Positions 34,521 to 43,790 of a stretch of DNA of 64,000 bases are shown piece after piece (positions within the stretch are counted from its first letter, which is position 1; every line of letters begins with the position of its first letter). Origin of the DNA: Salvia splendens (taxonomy: Eukaryota > Streptophyta > Magnoliopsida > Lamiales > Lamiaceae). Position numbers and translations under genes: made by a program. The notes under the pieces were generated by a model, which saw nothing but the letters and a program-made list of their open reading frames with translations, was not told the DNA's origin and did no database searches. Where the stretch lies: positions 13,996,063 through 14,060,062 of the forward strand of contig NC_056049.1 in the NCBI RefSeq assembly GCF_004379255.2, in the 5' to 3' direction.

Positions 34521-35626
34521 TCCAAGAGACAAAGTATCAAAGACTATGAAGTCTTCACTTCAAAAGCAACCTCAAAAGCCCTGGTCTCTTCCTCGACCCC
34601 AACAATTCCTCAAAAACCTAATCAAACTCTTTCTAACAGGTTTTCCCCTCTTCAAAACGCCCTTGAAATACCTTATAAAACTGTTCTTACCTCAAACATT
34701 CCAAAATCCACCAATATTCAAATACCTAACATGCCTGATCAGTTCAAGTACTTCTCTAAAGACTGGCATGAAGATTGTGGGACGACTCATTTCTCTGAGT
34801 TTCCTACCAAACCTTCTCAAATTGATTTCATAAGAAACCGGTTTTCAAATACTTCCTAACTCTGGGAATCTGATGATTGTTTAAAAGATCAGAAGTACTA
34901 TGAGTTTATTCTAATTGACTCTGACTCGGTTGAATAACTCATATTTACAACAGATCTAAAGAAATTGAGTATTCAAAATGCATTATCAAAAGAGTCCTTA
35001 CCACAACCACTTTTGGTGGCCTCAATGAGTTCAAAATTTTTAACCACCCAGCTCAAGGGTACAATTATATCGATTATAAGAATGCTTGGTTCAGAGCTTT
35101 CTTATTGAGATATTATAATCACTCTTGGTTTATAAGCTTTCATCATAATTGTGAAAAACAGTTCCCTGTTTGGTTCCCTGACTGGTGGAGGAAAATGGGA
35201 TCTTCAATCCAAATTCTCCCCTTTGATGTTCAACAAGGGTTTCATACTTTTGCTGAATATTCTACTCTAAAAAATTTCCAAAAATTCATCATGTTCCATG
35301 CGGAATTCAAAGTCCCTTGGATTTTTTCCTGGGATTTCAATTTTGAAAAAATCTTTCCAGATCCTACTCTTTTCTCCTTGACAAGGGTCTATAAAGTTAA
35401 ATGGTGGGTTAAGTTCCAAAATCATATTGGAGCTGAATCTGCTGTCAAACAATTTTTTACCACTGGTGAAAAGGTGATTTTCCAAAAAAACAAGAAAGAG
35501 AAAAGCAAGGCAGAAAGAACAAAGAAGGCCAGTACTGCGGAGCCAAATAATTTTCTGGAAAACCTTCCAGAACATATCAAGAGAGATTTCTTTGATTTTA
35601 TGGCTCAAAAGTCTGTCAAAATCTGA
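34503..35626 (+). pseudogene. EPRV second ORF, unknown function
   Basis: Starts MTDSRTSKRQSIKDYEVF just before the end of the RNase H reading and is open for 118 codons. A stop and a shift (34857-34960) follow. From about 34935 it is mostly open to 35626 and includes NHSWFISFHHNCEKQFPVWF, PDWWRKMG and a Lys-rich tail. A conserved Trp/Phe-rich ORF of unknown role after the RT is reported for florendovirus-like elements, and this is where it would lie. I cannot assign an activity. Confidence 0.5.
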
Positions 35627-35677
35627 AGAATCGGTCTCTTCTGATCCTATTGGGGGTCAGGACCCCTTTGATTTTTG

Positions 35678-35923
35678 ATGACAGGTTTCTTTAGAAAGAA
35701 GAATACTGAAGCCTATTCTAGGTTTCTCATTGAAAATATCAAGATTGATACCGAAATGGTCATCTCCCTTTCAGAGATTACAAAGATTATTCTTGAAGTC
35801 CATCCGGAAGAAGTGGATTTTCCATTTCTTAGAGAAACCATTGATGACATTTTTCATAGAGTCAATAGAATTAAAAGGATGAAAAGAACTCTCAAAATTA
35901 TCTCCATTATTACTGCAGCTTGA
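35678..35923 (+). CDS. Small ORF in EPRV, unknown
   Basis: 81 codons from ATG, starting MTGFFRKKNTEAYSRFLIEN and ending KIISIITAA. It is helical-looking, with no membrane segment and no known domain. The stop is followed after three bases by the ATG of the next small ORF, so the two are packed like viral genes. Its homology is unknown to me. Confidence 0.35.
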   Translation: MTGFFRKKNTEAYSRFLIENIKIDTEMVISLSEITKIILEVHPEEVDFPFLRETIDDIFHRVNRIKRMKRTLKIISIITAA

Positions 35924-35926
35924 CCA

Positions 35927-36160
35927 ATGCATCCTTTTCAAAGATTCGATTTTAGATCAGAACTCAGATGGCTCCAGGCAGCAATTCTTAATGAAGAAAG
36001 ATGCTTGGAAGAAATGTACAAATACCGAATGAGAAGAAGTCATCATATGGACTTCTACCATAATAATGAAGATTGGAGACGTTGCCAATACATAATAATG
36101 AAGAATGGAGACGTTGCCAAAAGCAAGATTCAGCGGATTAACATCATATTGGCTGCATAA
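35927..36160 (+). CDS. Small ORF in EPRV, unknown
   Basis: 77 codons, Arg/His/Tyr-rich (MHPFQRFDFRSELRWLQAAI through RINIILAA). HNNEDWRRCQYIIM is followed by a partial repeat, NGDV; at DNA level CAATACATAATAATGAAGA repeats CATAATAATGAAGATTGGAG at 36058/36094. The ..IISIITAA and ..INIILAA endings of this and the preceding ORF are alike, which hints at an internal duplication. Confidence 0.35.
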   Translation: MHPFQRFDFRSELRWLQAAILNEERCLEEMYKYRMRRSHHMDFYHNNEDWRRCQYIIMKNGDVAKSKIQRINIILAA

Positions 36161-36204
36161 TTGATTTATGAGCCACCTTCTTCAAAAGCTCTCCTCTCAA
36201 AAGT

Positions 36205-36400
36205 CAAGAATGACGGCTACTTCAGAAAAAATCACCATGTAGCCACTCTTTTTGCAAATAACTGTTTGTAATAGTTGTTCCACTATGTAAATTATTGTGT
36301 TTTACGTCACTGCTTACGTTTCTGTAAAATACTGTACTCCTATGTAGCCAGGGTTGTTGGCTATAAATAAGAGGTTTTTTAGGAAGAGAAGCACACCGGT
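36205..36400 (+). promoter_or_regulatory. EPRV promoter (35S-like)
   Basis: TATA box TATAAATA at 36362-36369 in GGCTATAAATAAGAGG. Upstream are TGACG (36211-36215) and ACGTCA (36304-36309), the as-1-type activator motifs used in caulimovirid promoters. Transcription would start at about 36395 and be followed by a CT-rich leader (36418-36460). Caulimovirid genomic promoters sit after the last ORF, as here. Confidence 0.55.
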
Positions 36401-37084
36401 TACTGATCTCAGAACCATTGCTCTTCTCCCTCCTTCCCTCTTTTACCTTCCAAGTTTTAATCCAAAGTGAGTTTTCATATTACTTTTTCAAATCACTTTC
36501 TTTCATTATGCAAACTACTTTCATTGTGCATATATTATCTCTTCTTCATATGTCTTTTAATAATAGAATAATTTATCAAAACTTTATCATAGATCATATG
36601 ATGAAAACCAATACGTTATTACACAACATGGCTGTTGCCAATACGTGTTCTAACAACAAGGTGAACATCATAGGATTTCATGATCTAATCAAAATTAATC
36701 AAAACTCAACCATAGATGTCATAGGATTTCATGATCTAATCAAAATTAATCAAAACTCAACCACAATCGACCTTCCCTAGAAGGAGTATCAAAACATAAA
36801 TGAAATTCCTAGATGTGAATATTTATATGATAAAAGCTTAGACAATATTTGGCGGCCATGCTACCTTAGTGGTCTCTAGACTATTCGTCGGTATTGTGAC
36901 TAGAAAATTGTTGGAATCTGAATTTGTATGATCTCCCTAGAGGCATACTTATTTTGGTTTTCATAGTTACGAGATACATAAATTGTTTTGTGGTTATTTG
37001 CGATTATGCATCAAGCATAATATGTGATAAATAGTTTTATTTCTTCTTAGCTAAATTTTTAATAATTTCTGCGAACCTTAAAGA
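36401..37084. other. Leader and unassigned spacer
   Basis: The first part is the putative viral leader. At 36664-36770 a block of about 57 bp (ATAGGATTTCATGATCTAAT and onward) is duplicated in tandem. From 36780 the text looks like the untranslated region before a Copia gag. I see no methionine tRNA primer site. Confidence 0.4.
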
Positions 37085-37240
37085 AATCAACTCGAAGGCC
37101 AAAATTATGTAGACTGGAAATGTTAAAAGGATAAGATTCTCATTGCTGAAAACTTAAAGTTTGTACTCACTGAATCATGTCCTCCATATCCTCGACAAAA
37201 TTCCACAAAGAAAGTTTGAGAATGCATTTTTTGCATGTAC
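37085..37240 (+). pseudogene. Copia gag N-terminal fragment
   Basis: One frame reads EGQNYVDWK, C, stop, then ENLKFVLTESCPPYPRQNST, KKV. It matches the start of plant Copia gag (..NYLDWK...L..VL.EPCP). It ends where LINE-A begins, so the LINE may have inserted into this Copia copy or been joined by deletion. Confidence 0.6.
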
Positions 37241-37265
37241 TTGACAAGTTCTTTGAGGAAGAAGG

Positions 37266-38087
37266 TCAATCAGCAGCAATCACAAATAGCGCCGGTGAGA
37301 TTGGGTCGCCTTGTCTAAGGCCTCGAGTAGAGTGAAAGAACCCGGCAGGCGCCCCATTAATAAGAACTGAGAACCAACAAGAGCCAATGCATCTCTCAAT
37401 GATCCCTATCCATGCTTCCAAAAAACCCATCCTTCGGAGAACCTTAAGCAAAAAGCTCCATTGCACCCGATCATATGCCTTAGCCATGTCAATCTTAATA
37501 GCCACGTTTGGCGCTGGGGAGCACCGAGCGAGCTCATGAAACATTTCCCGAGCGAGGAGGACATTATCATGTAAGAGGCGGCCCTTTACAAAGCCGCTTT
37601 GGTTCGGAGAAATAACCTTGGGTAGAAAAGGAGCAAGCCGGCCCGTGAGGACCTTTGTGATGATCTTGTTAACAACATTGCATAGACTAATCGGCCGGTA
37701 GTCCGCCCACGTGACGGGTGTAGCCTTCTTCGGAATGAGTACAATATTAGTAGCCGTGACGCTTCGAGGAAGGAACGCACCCAAGAAAAATTGTCGGACG
37801 GCATCAACAACATCCTCCCCAATTATTCCTCAACATGCTTGGAAGAATAAGGCCGAGAAGCCATCCGGCCCAGGTGAACTATCCCCGGATATATCGAACA
37901 CCGCTTTCTTTACCTCCTCGGTGTCCGGGGCCGCGTGTAGCTCATCAAGATCCGCTGAGGGGGAGAGTTGTGGGATAATCTCGAGGGCCGGTTCCTCAAG
38001 CTCAAACGAGTCCGGGGCGAGTAGGTTTTGGAAAAATTCAACCGCTGAGTTCCTAATCTCACCTTCTTCCGTAATCTCTCGACCTTC
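37266..38087 (-). pseudogene. LINE-A ORF2 reverse transcriptase, N-terminal half
   Basis: Contains ISGDSSPGPDGFSALFFQAC and a TGA in place of the next Trp. Then come IVLIPKKATPVTWADYRPIS, SPNQSGFVKGRLLHDN, IKIDMAKAYDRVQWSFL (the first catalytic Asp) and STRGLRQGDPISPALF. These are RT motifs in normal order. The YADD motif lies beyond the truncation. Confidence 0.8.
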
Positions 38088-39232
38088 TTACATAATAGAA
38101 TGTATACGAAGTCGCACTCTCTTCTGTTTTACCCAACTTTGGTAGAATCTTGTGTTTTTGTCCCCATCCGCAAGCCACCTTAATGACGCCTTTTGTCTCC
38201 AGAAATCCTCCTCCATCCGAAGGAGTAAGATGTATTCGGCAATTTTCTTATTGATATCTGTCCTGTTTTGGGGCGATGGGTCAGCCTCAAAATTGGTTTG
38301 AGCTTGCGCAATCCACTCCTCCATCTGTTTGAGGTTGGCGTGGATGTTGCCAAAAATCTCTTTGTTCCAGGCTTTAGGTGCTTTCTTAGTCCTTGCAAGT
38401 TTGATTTGAAGGTTTAAGAGCCCAACTGCCTCGGTCGAATGGGCCCAGACATTCTGGATAATCACCTTGAACCCTTCGTGCCGGACCCACATATTCTGAA
38501 AACGGAAGGTACTACCCCCTATCGTAGTCCTTGGCATCTTGCATCTTGCATCTAGCTAAGATCGGCCCATGATCCGAGGAGACTCTTGGGAGGTTAGTCA
38601 CCCGAGTTGCCTCAAACGTGCTAGACCAAGCTTCACTAACGAATGCCCTATCCAGTCTTTCAAACAGCCCATTCTTCGCCCATGTGAACTCCGCACCATC
38701 AGTCCCCGGGTCAAGGAGTCTACAATCTTCAATGGCTTCAGCAAAGTCAATCATCTCATTCTGCCTATTCGTCTCACTACCGATCCTGTCTTCATGGGAG
38801 AGGATCGTGTTAAAGTCCCCTCCAATCAGCCAAGGCGTGCCATTCACACAATTTGAGATCTCCCTCATTTTATCCCACAGAGGGTGTCGTTCCATTCTAG
38901 TGCACTTGGCGTAAACCGCCGAGATATATATAGGATGCGCAATGCGGTGCGAGGTTACCCTGCCGTGCAAGACTTGATCCAAATTTTCTACAATATCAAA
39001 GTCAGTCCCATCTTCAACAAAAATCCAGATATTACCAGATATGTTTGCCCCCTTAAACTTTAGCCCCAGCACGTTGGAGTATCGGTCCGGGTCAAGGGTG
39101 GTAAGAGGCTCCATAATTGCAAGAAACATAATATTATAACATTTAATTAATCTCTTTAAAAAATTTTGGGTCGGCGTGTTAGCGACTCCCCTAGCGTTTC
39201 AAAACATGCAATTGTACGACATGATTAACAAG
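38088..39232 (-). pseudogene. LINE-A ORF2 endonuclease and linker
   Basis: Apurinic-type endonuclease. The start reads NARGVANTPTQNFL with a stop where FWN is expected (about 39215). Then come FLAIMEPLTTLDPDRYSNVL, the PWLIGGDFNTILSHEDRIGS metal-binding segment, and SSDHGPILARCKM with the conserved SDH near the end. The linker continues as FRFQNMWVRHEGFKVI and WNKEIFGNIHANLKQMEEW to FYQSWVKQKRVRLRIHSIM, then a stop. In this family the domain nicks target DNA to prime reverse transcription. Confidence 0.8.
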
Positions 39233-39392
39233 ATTGGATCGTACCCGGGGGGTAAGAAGGCCCTCCTTGGAACAAGATAATCCGTTGGTCAATTACCATT
39301 GAGCGATCATTGACATCGGTTAGGTTGAGGGTATCCGCGGCATGTTCCCCAGGAGGTTGGACGTCCATTTCCACCGCATCCATTTCCCCACA

Positions 39393-39878
39393 TCAATCCA
39401 CGTCGAACTCCCCATTCTCCATAAGCGCGTAGTATTTATTTGTGCTTATAACATTCCCCATCCTTTCATCTGCACTCCATCCATGATTGGCCATGGAATG
39501 TCGCCCTCCCCCTCTCGAACCCCCTCGTGGACCTCCTCGAGGCCTTGCATCCACCCGACGGGGTGATACACTATGCTCTCTTCGAGCATCTTTATATTCC
39601 TTTCTCCCCTTGGTGGCTTCCCCCGGCCCCATCGCGTACCTAGTAGCACATTCCTCGTTTCGCACCAATTGGGTGACTTGTTGGCCCTCTTCCATAGCAT
39701 CATCCTCATGAGATTCGCCTACAATATCCGGACCCTCCCAATCCGGGTCTTCCCTCTTGTCACCAAATGCCTTAGGTTTCGGGAATGATCCTCTACCCTT
39801 ACTCCTCCCTTGACGCCTCCATTCATCGCTATCATTTGGTGTGGCTTTTTTCATTTGGTTGCTTTTCGGTTGTACCAT
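39393..39878 (-). pseudogene. LINE-A ORF1 C-terminal tail
   Basis: 161 codons, Arg/Gly-rich (RPRGGPRGGSRGGGRHSMAN), ending NKYYALMENGEFDVD. It overlaps the main ORF1 frame by a few codons in another frame. A frame shift separates it from the zinc-knuckle part. The NSDEWRRQGRSKGRGS-like segment has a counterpart in LINE-B. Basic tails of ORF1 bind nucleic acid. Confidence 0.65.
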
Positions 39879-41467
39879 TGACTCCTTGAGTTACGTTTGA
39901 TTGGAGTGCTCTATTGTAGTCCCTCTTCGGGGGTCTCTCGGTTCTTCCGACGGCATAACAAACCCTGCTTGAATGCCCAATGTGCTTACATTCCCGACAA
40001 TACTCCGGAATCTTGTCCCATCTCACTTGTTGGATCGTCTCTCGGCCGCAAATATCTAATACAATTTCTTTGGGGGGAGGCTTAGTGATATCAATTTCGA
40101 TGCAAATGCGGGCAAAGGATAATCGTGATTTATTTGCTGTGGCACGATCTACTTGAATCGGGGTCCCAAGGAGCTTTCCGATAGCGAATAATGCGGATTG
40201 ATCATACAGGTGTATCGGAAGACCAATCAAATTACACCATATCGTTGCAATTGGCGACTCACAATAAGCGTCGAAGTCCGGTGACCATTTGAAAACCCTC
40301 ATTGGGTGTCGATCAATGTACCACACAGGTGTTCCCTTCGGCACTCCGAGCAGCCTAGCATAGTCCGCCAAATCCTCGCATCGAATGAGTATGTGTTTGG
40401 CGTTAATGTATTTCCAAGTAAAACCACATTGGAGTTTAATATTATTGAGAGCCTTATGAATTTGTCCGGATGTTGGGATGGAATGGGAGAATTTACCTAC
40501 TATGGCGTGTCCCACACTTTCGGCAAGCTTCTGAATTTCCATCCCCGAGAAGTAGATTGCTGGCATTCCGTTCAATACCGTTGCGAGACCAATGGATTGA
40601 AGTTTATCGGCCATGAACACTTGCGGTCCATTTGGATCGGGGACTCCTTTGATCATATCCGCCATTGAGCTCCATGTAGTCGCATTTCTGGGGTTCTTGT
40701 TGGTCTCGGAACCCGATGCGGTGCCACTCGACCCTGGTCCGGTTCCCTTTTCTTCCCAAGGCCGTGCTCCACTCGGCGTTGTTGTCGGCGTAGCTTTGGG
40801 TTGGTCAGCCGTTGTCTCCGGACGGGGGGTTTGTTTCGGGTGCGCCTCGCTCCCTCCTTCTCCAAACATGCTAGCCGAACCCGCAATGGGGTCACCTCCA
40901 CCACCGCCTCGACTTGCATGGGTTGTTGGTGCCACGGCTACTCCTTTCAACCGGCCACTCTCAAACGAATCCCGTATCTTCAAGGTTCGACCTCGCCCCA
41001 AGGGAGGGAATTCCACTTGGTATGACTTAAATGCGGAGGATGGCGATAAAAGAGGGGTGTTCTGGCCTGAATATAATGGCCGGTTCGACTCAACTAGTGC
41101 ACGTCCGGTCTCCTTCGCGCCGGCGGCGAGAAGTGGCTGAGCCACCACGGCGTCTAGCAAATCCGCCGATTCCAAGGATGCAACATGGATGAAATTGGTG
41201 GGATTAGGCTGCAAATTGTCTCCAACGTCTAGTGAGACAAGTGACTCTCCATTTTGGCAAGGCACCAAACTACTTTCCAAAAGCAGTTTTGTTCCCATAT
41301 CCAATTCGGGTAAGTTGACTAACTCTTCACCCAAAGCCCCTTGTCCTTTTGCAGCACCAAGGACGATGGATTTGGCATGGCTCGGCTGGGTTTGCGTCTT
41401 TTCGAGACCAGCCATCTCATCTCCGGCAGCGTGGTCGGAATCTTGGTCGGCGAGAGACGGAATATCA
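39832..41467 (-). CDS. LINE-A ORF1 (DUF4283, zinc knuckle), middle part
   Basis: The open frame extends to 41661, but the first 65 codons lie in the Harbinger terminus. True LINE sequence starts at 41467. Order: low-complexity Pro/Thr-rich linker, then a DUF4283-type domain (AIYFSGMEIQKLAESVGHAI, KFSHSIPTSGQIHKALNNIK, HPMRVFKWSPDFDAYCESPI, WCNLIGLPIHLYDQSALFAI). A CCHC knuckle, CRECKHIGHSSRVC, follows. ORF1 proteins of this type coat the LINE RNA in the ribonucleoprotein. It is long and open, but cut from its N-terminus by the insertion. Confidence 0.8.
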
Positions 41468-43111
41468 GGGCACCCGCAACGCTGTGCCGTTGCGGTTCCT
41501 ATGTCGTTCCGGCAGAACGGTTCCGCGGCGGCACGCGTTGCAGGCCTCGTTCCGTCGCCATTCCGTTCCCATGCCGTTCCCATACCGTGCCGCGTTCCGT
41601 TCCGGAGGAACGTGGAACGAAACGTTCCGCCACTCGCCGAGGCGACGTGGCGGCCTCCCATTCGACGACTACTTCTGCGATAACCTGGTTTGGTGAGATA
41701 CGTACTTCCGTCGCCGTTTCTGCATGGGGAAACCTTTATTTCTCCACATCGCTAATACTTTGGCAGCCCGGGAAGAGTTCTTCCAGGAAGGGTACGACGC
41801 GGTTGGCCGTCCCAGCCACACGACGCTGCAGAAATGTACTGCAGCAATCCGCCAGCTTGCGACTGGACTAACGGCCGACATGTTCGACGAATACCTCCAC
41901 ATCGGAGACAGCACTGGGCGAATGTGCTTGCTCAAATTCTGCAAAGGCGTCCGGGCAGCCTTCACCGACGAATTTCTCCGGAGGCCAAGCACGACCGATT
42001 GTCAGTTCCTGCTCGACCTTCACGAAACAGTGCACGGATTCCCCGGGATGCTCGACAGCGTCGATTGCATGCATTGGTAATGGAAGAATTGCCCGGTGGC
42101 GTGGAAGGGGTCCTACACGAGCGGCCACAAAGGCACCCACCCAACCGTTATACTTGAGGCCGTTGCCGACTACCGCCTTTGGATCTGGCACGCGTACTTC
42201 GGGGTCCCCGGGTCGAACAACGACGTAAACGTGCTCCACCAGTCCGACCTCTTGACCAAGTTTTGGATGGTAAAGCGCCGGCCATCAACTTCGTCGCCAA
42301 CAACCGGCTTTATAAAATGGGGTACTATCTCGCCGATGGCATCTACCCGAAGTGGCCTACCTTCGTGAAGACGTGAAGTGGGTCTGCGAACCCAAAGCAG
42401 GCTCTTTTTGCGCAGAAGCAGGAGGCTGCTCGCAAGGATGTGGAGAGGGCGTTCAGGGTTCTCCAAGCGCGCTTCAACATCATCATAGCCCCGGCTCGTA
42501 CGTGGTTCATGGAAAACATGGTCGACATCATCTATACGTGCATAATCTTGCACAACATGATTGTCCAAGACGAAGGACTCGAGGCGGGAAATTGGTTCGA
42601 CGACGAATCCCCCGGAAGCTCAACCGCCAGTAGTCCGCCTCGAAGTGGAGCGCATCCGTCTATACAAGAACGGTTATCTATTCGTGCAAGGACACGCGAC
42701 TCTAGTGCCCACACCCAACTCCAACAGGATCTAATTGAGCACATTTGGGCAAATTTTGGCGGATGAAATTATTAAAATTGTGTACTTTTATTTTTTTAAG
42801 ATTTTAATTGTGTGCTTTTTATTTTTTTAGGATTTTAATTGTGTGCTTTTTATTTTTCTAAAAGTTTAAATTTATTTAATGTTGTGTGTTTTTTAATAAA
42901 GTGTGTTTGTTTTTTAATAAAGTGTGTTTATTTAAATTGAATTGGGTTGGAAATAAAAAAAATGAAATTGATAGAATATTAATTTAAGGAACGGTTAAGG
43001 AACGGAGGGTTGCAGGTTCCGTTCCTTAGTTAAGGAATGGAGTAAAAAAGTACAGTGGGGCCCTCAAATAGTGGTTTAAGGAACGGTATAGGAACAGCGC
43101 TGTGGATGGCC
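41468..43111 (+). mobile_element. PIF/Harbinger transposon, TCA target duplication
   Basis: Left end GGGCACCCGCAACGCTG (41468). The right end reverse complemented is GGCCATCCACAGCGCTG (43111). 13 of these 17 bases agree. TCA is present on both sides (41465-41467 and 43112-43114), fitting the 3-bp TNA target duplications of the superfamily. Subterminal regions on both sides are dense in CCGTTCC/GGAACGG. It carries one transposase pseudogene on the plus strand and interrupts LINE-A ORF1. I see no second, Myb-like ORF, so the element is incomplete or non-autonomous. Confidence 0.8.
41668..42766 (+). pseudogene. Harbinger transposase (HARBI1/ALP1-like), broken
   Basis: DDE superfamily nuclease (DDE_Tnp_4). 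Visible in order: YFRRRFCMGKPLFLHIANTL, VGRPSHTTLQKCTAAIRQLA, GFPGMLDSVDCMHW (first Asp), TVILEAVADYRLWIWHAYFG, VPGSNNDVNVLHQSDLL (second Asp), MGYYLADGIYPKWPTFVK, RKDVERAFRVLQARFNIII (Glu) and IILHNMIVQDE. An in-frame TAA at 42078 follows CMHW, a frame shift lies at about 42260, and a TGA at 42374 follows FVKT. The C-terminus ends WANFGG at 42766. All three catalytic residues remain in the DNA. Confidence 0.85.
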
Positions 43112-43114
43112 TCA

Positions 43115-43578
43115 TGGGAAACCACTTGAACCTCCTCCAAAATCGTCAGTTCTTGCTCCTTTTAACCACCATTTTGCCTCTTTTCCTCCTCAAGAGAATC
43201 CTCCCCTTTATCATGCTTCGAGGTCGACAGAAAAATGGAGGCTTTACACTTAGGACTTCCGATTGGGGAGCCGTCTTCCTCGCCGAAATCGATTCGCTTC
43301 CTTAGTGGTTTGTCTTCGGGGAGTGGGGATGGAACAAATCTCTTTCGACCGCTCCCTTTAGTAGCCGGAGCCGGGGTGCTTTTACGCTCCTTAGTCTTTG
43401 ATTTGGTATCTTTCATGGCCGATTTCTTGGGGGGTTGCTTCGAAGGTGCCGTCTCCTTCAAGCTAAACGTCATTAGCTGGTCCGAAAGGGTTCGTTCTCC
43501 CTCGGGGGGTGGTGTATCATTCGGCGGGTCTCCCTCCATGGTCGGGGTTCCAACTTGGTTGGAGGTAGGCAAATCCAC
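43115..43578 (-). pseudogene. LINE-A ORF1 N-terminal part
   Basis: Starts MDLPTSNQVGTPTMEGDPPN. It contains a Lys-rich segment ending GSGRKRFVPSPLPEDKPLRK, which recurs in LINE-B as GNGRKRFIPSPLPEEKQLRK. A TAA after EEKRQNGG (about 43163) is followed by in-frame sequence up to VVSH at the Harbinger border. If the transposon and one TCA copy are ignored, VVSH runs on in frame into DIPSLADQDSD of the main ORF1 part, showing that both pieces were one gene. Confidence 0.75.
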
Positions 43579-43790
43579 GACGAGGCCGACGGAAGGTTGG
43601 TGGTGCGTGGCTCGTCGGGTGGCAAAAGGAAGGTGACGGTGGGCGGGAGGTGGTTGTGGGGATCGGTGACGGTGGGCTTGTCGGCGGTGGGGCGCGAACG
43701 GAAGTTATAGGAAGGTGGAATTACTAGAGAGAAGGAGTGGACGAATTCTAGAGAGAAGGGAGAGCTTCTCTCTCTTGACTCTTACCGTTT
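43579..43790 (-). promoter_or_regulatory. LINE-A 5' UTR
   Basis: Non-coding, CT/CCG-rich on the minus strand. It holds the motif GAGAGAAGCTC-(about 5)-TCTCTCTAGAA (about 43775-43745), which recurs at 51077-51050 (minus) and 60483-60510 (plus). The shared sequence marks the 5' end of the family and probably contains the internal promoter. That role is inference. Confidence 0.55.

Larger units (their letters stand above)
32120..36480 (+). mobile_element. Endogenous pararetrovirus (Caulimoviridae-like), degenerate
   Basis: The order of remnants is movement-protein region, capsid region, RNase H, a second ORF region, two small ORFs, and a promoter/leader. This is the order in caulimovirids whose first ORF joins MP, capsid, protease and RT, with a further ORF downstream. 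Florendovirus or petuvirus affinity is possible, but I cannot settle it. Several frame shifts and two large internal losses are present, so the copy cannot encode a virus. Composition is AT-rich and there are no LTRs, both as expected. Confidence 0.7.
37260..43790 (-). mobile_element. LINE-A (L1-type), 3' truncated, with nested Harbinger
   Basis: Minus-strand L1-type LINE. It has a 5' UTR (about 43580-43790), ORF1 split by a Harbinger element (41468-43111), and ORF2 with endonuclease and the first half of the reverse transcriptase. It ends at 37266, just after QGDPISPALFVIA. The catalytic xxDD box, zf-RVT domain, RNase H and A-tail are missing. Loss of the 3' end cannot come from ordinary reverse-transcription stop, which truncates 5' ends. 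A later deletion or recombination is therefore likely. Confidence 0.8.

Noticed and set aside
35267..35608. Minus-strand 113-codon ORF
   Set aside because: Shadow of the viral second ORF on the plus strand, which has the more protein-like sequence and context.
40613..41871. Plus-strand ORFs of 115-188 codons opposite LINE ORF1 and in the Harbinger end
   Set aside because: They are antisense shadows of the GC-rich LINE coding strand. No domain is readable and the minus strand has DUF4283 and a zinc knuckle.
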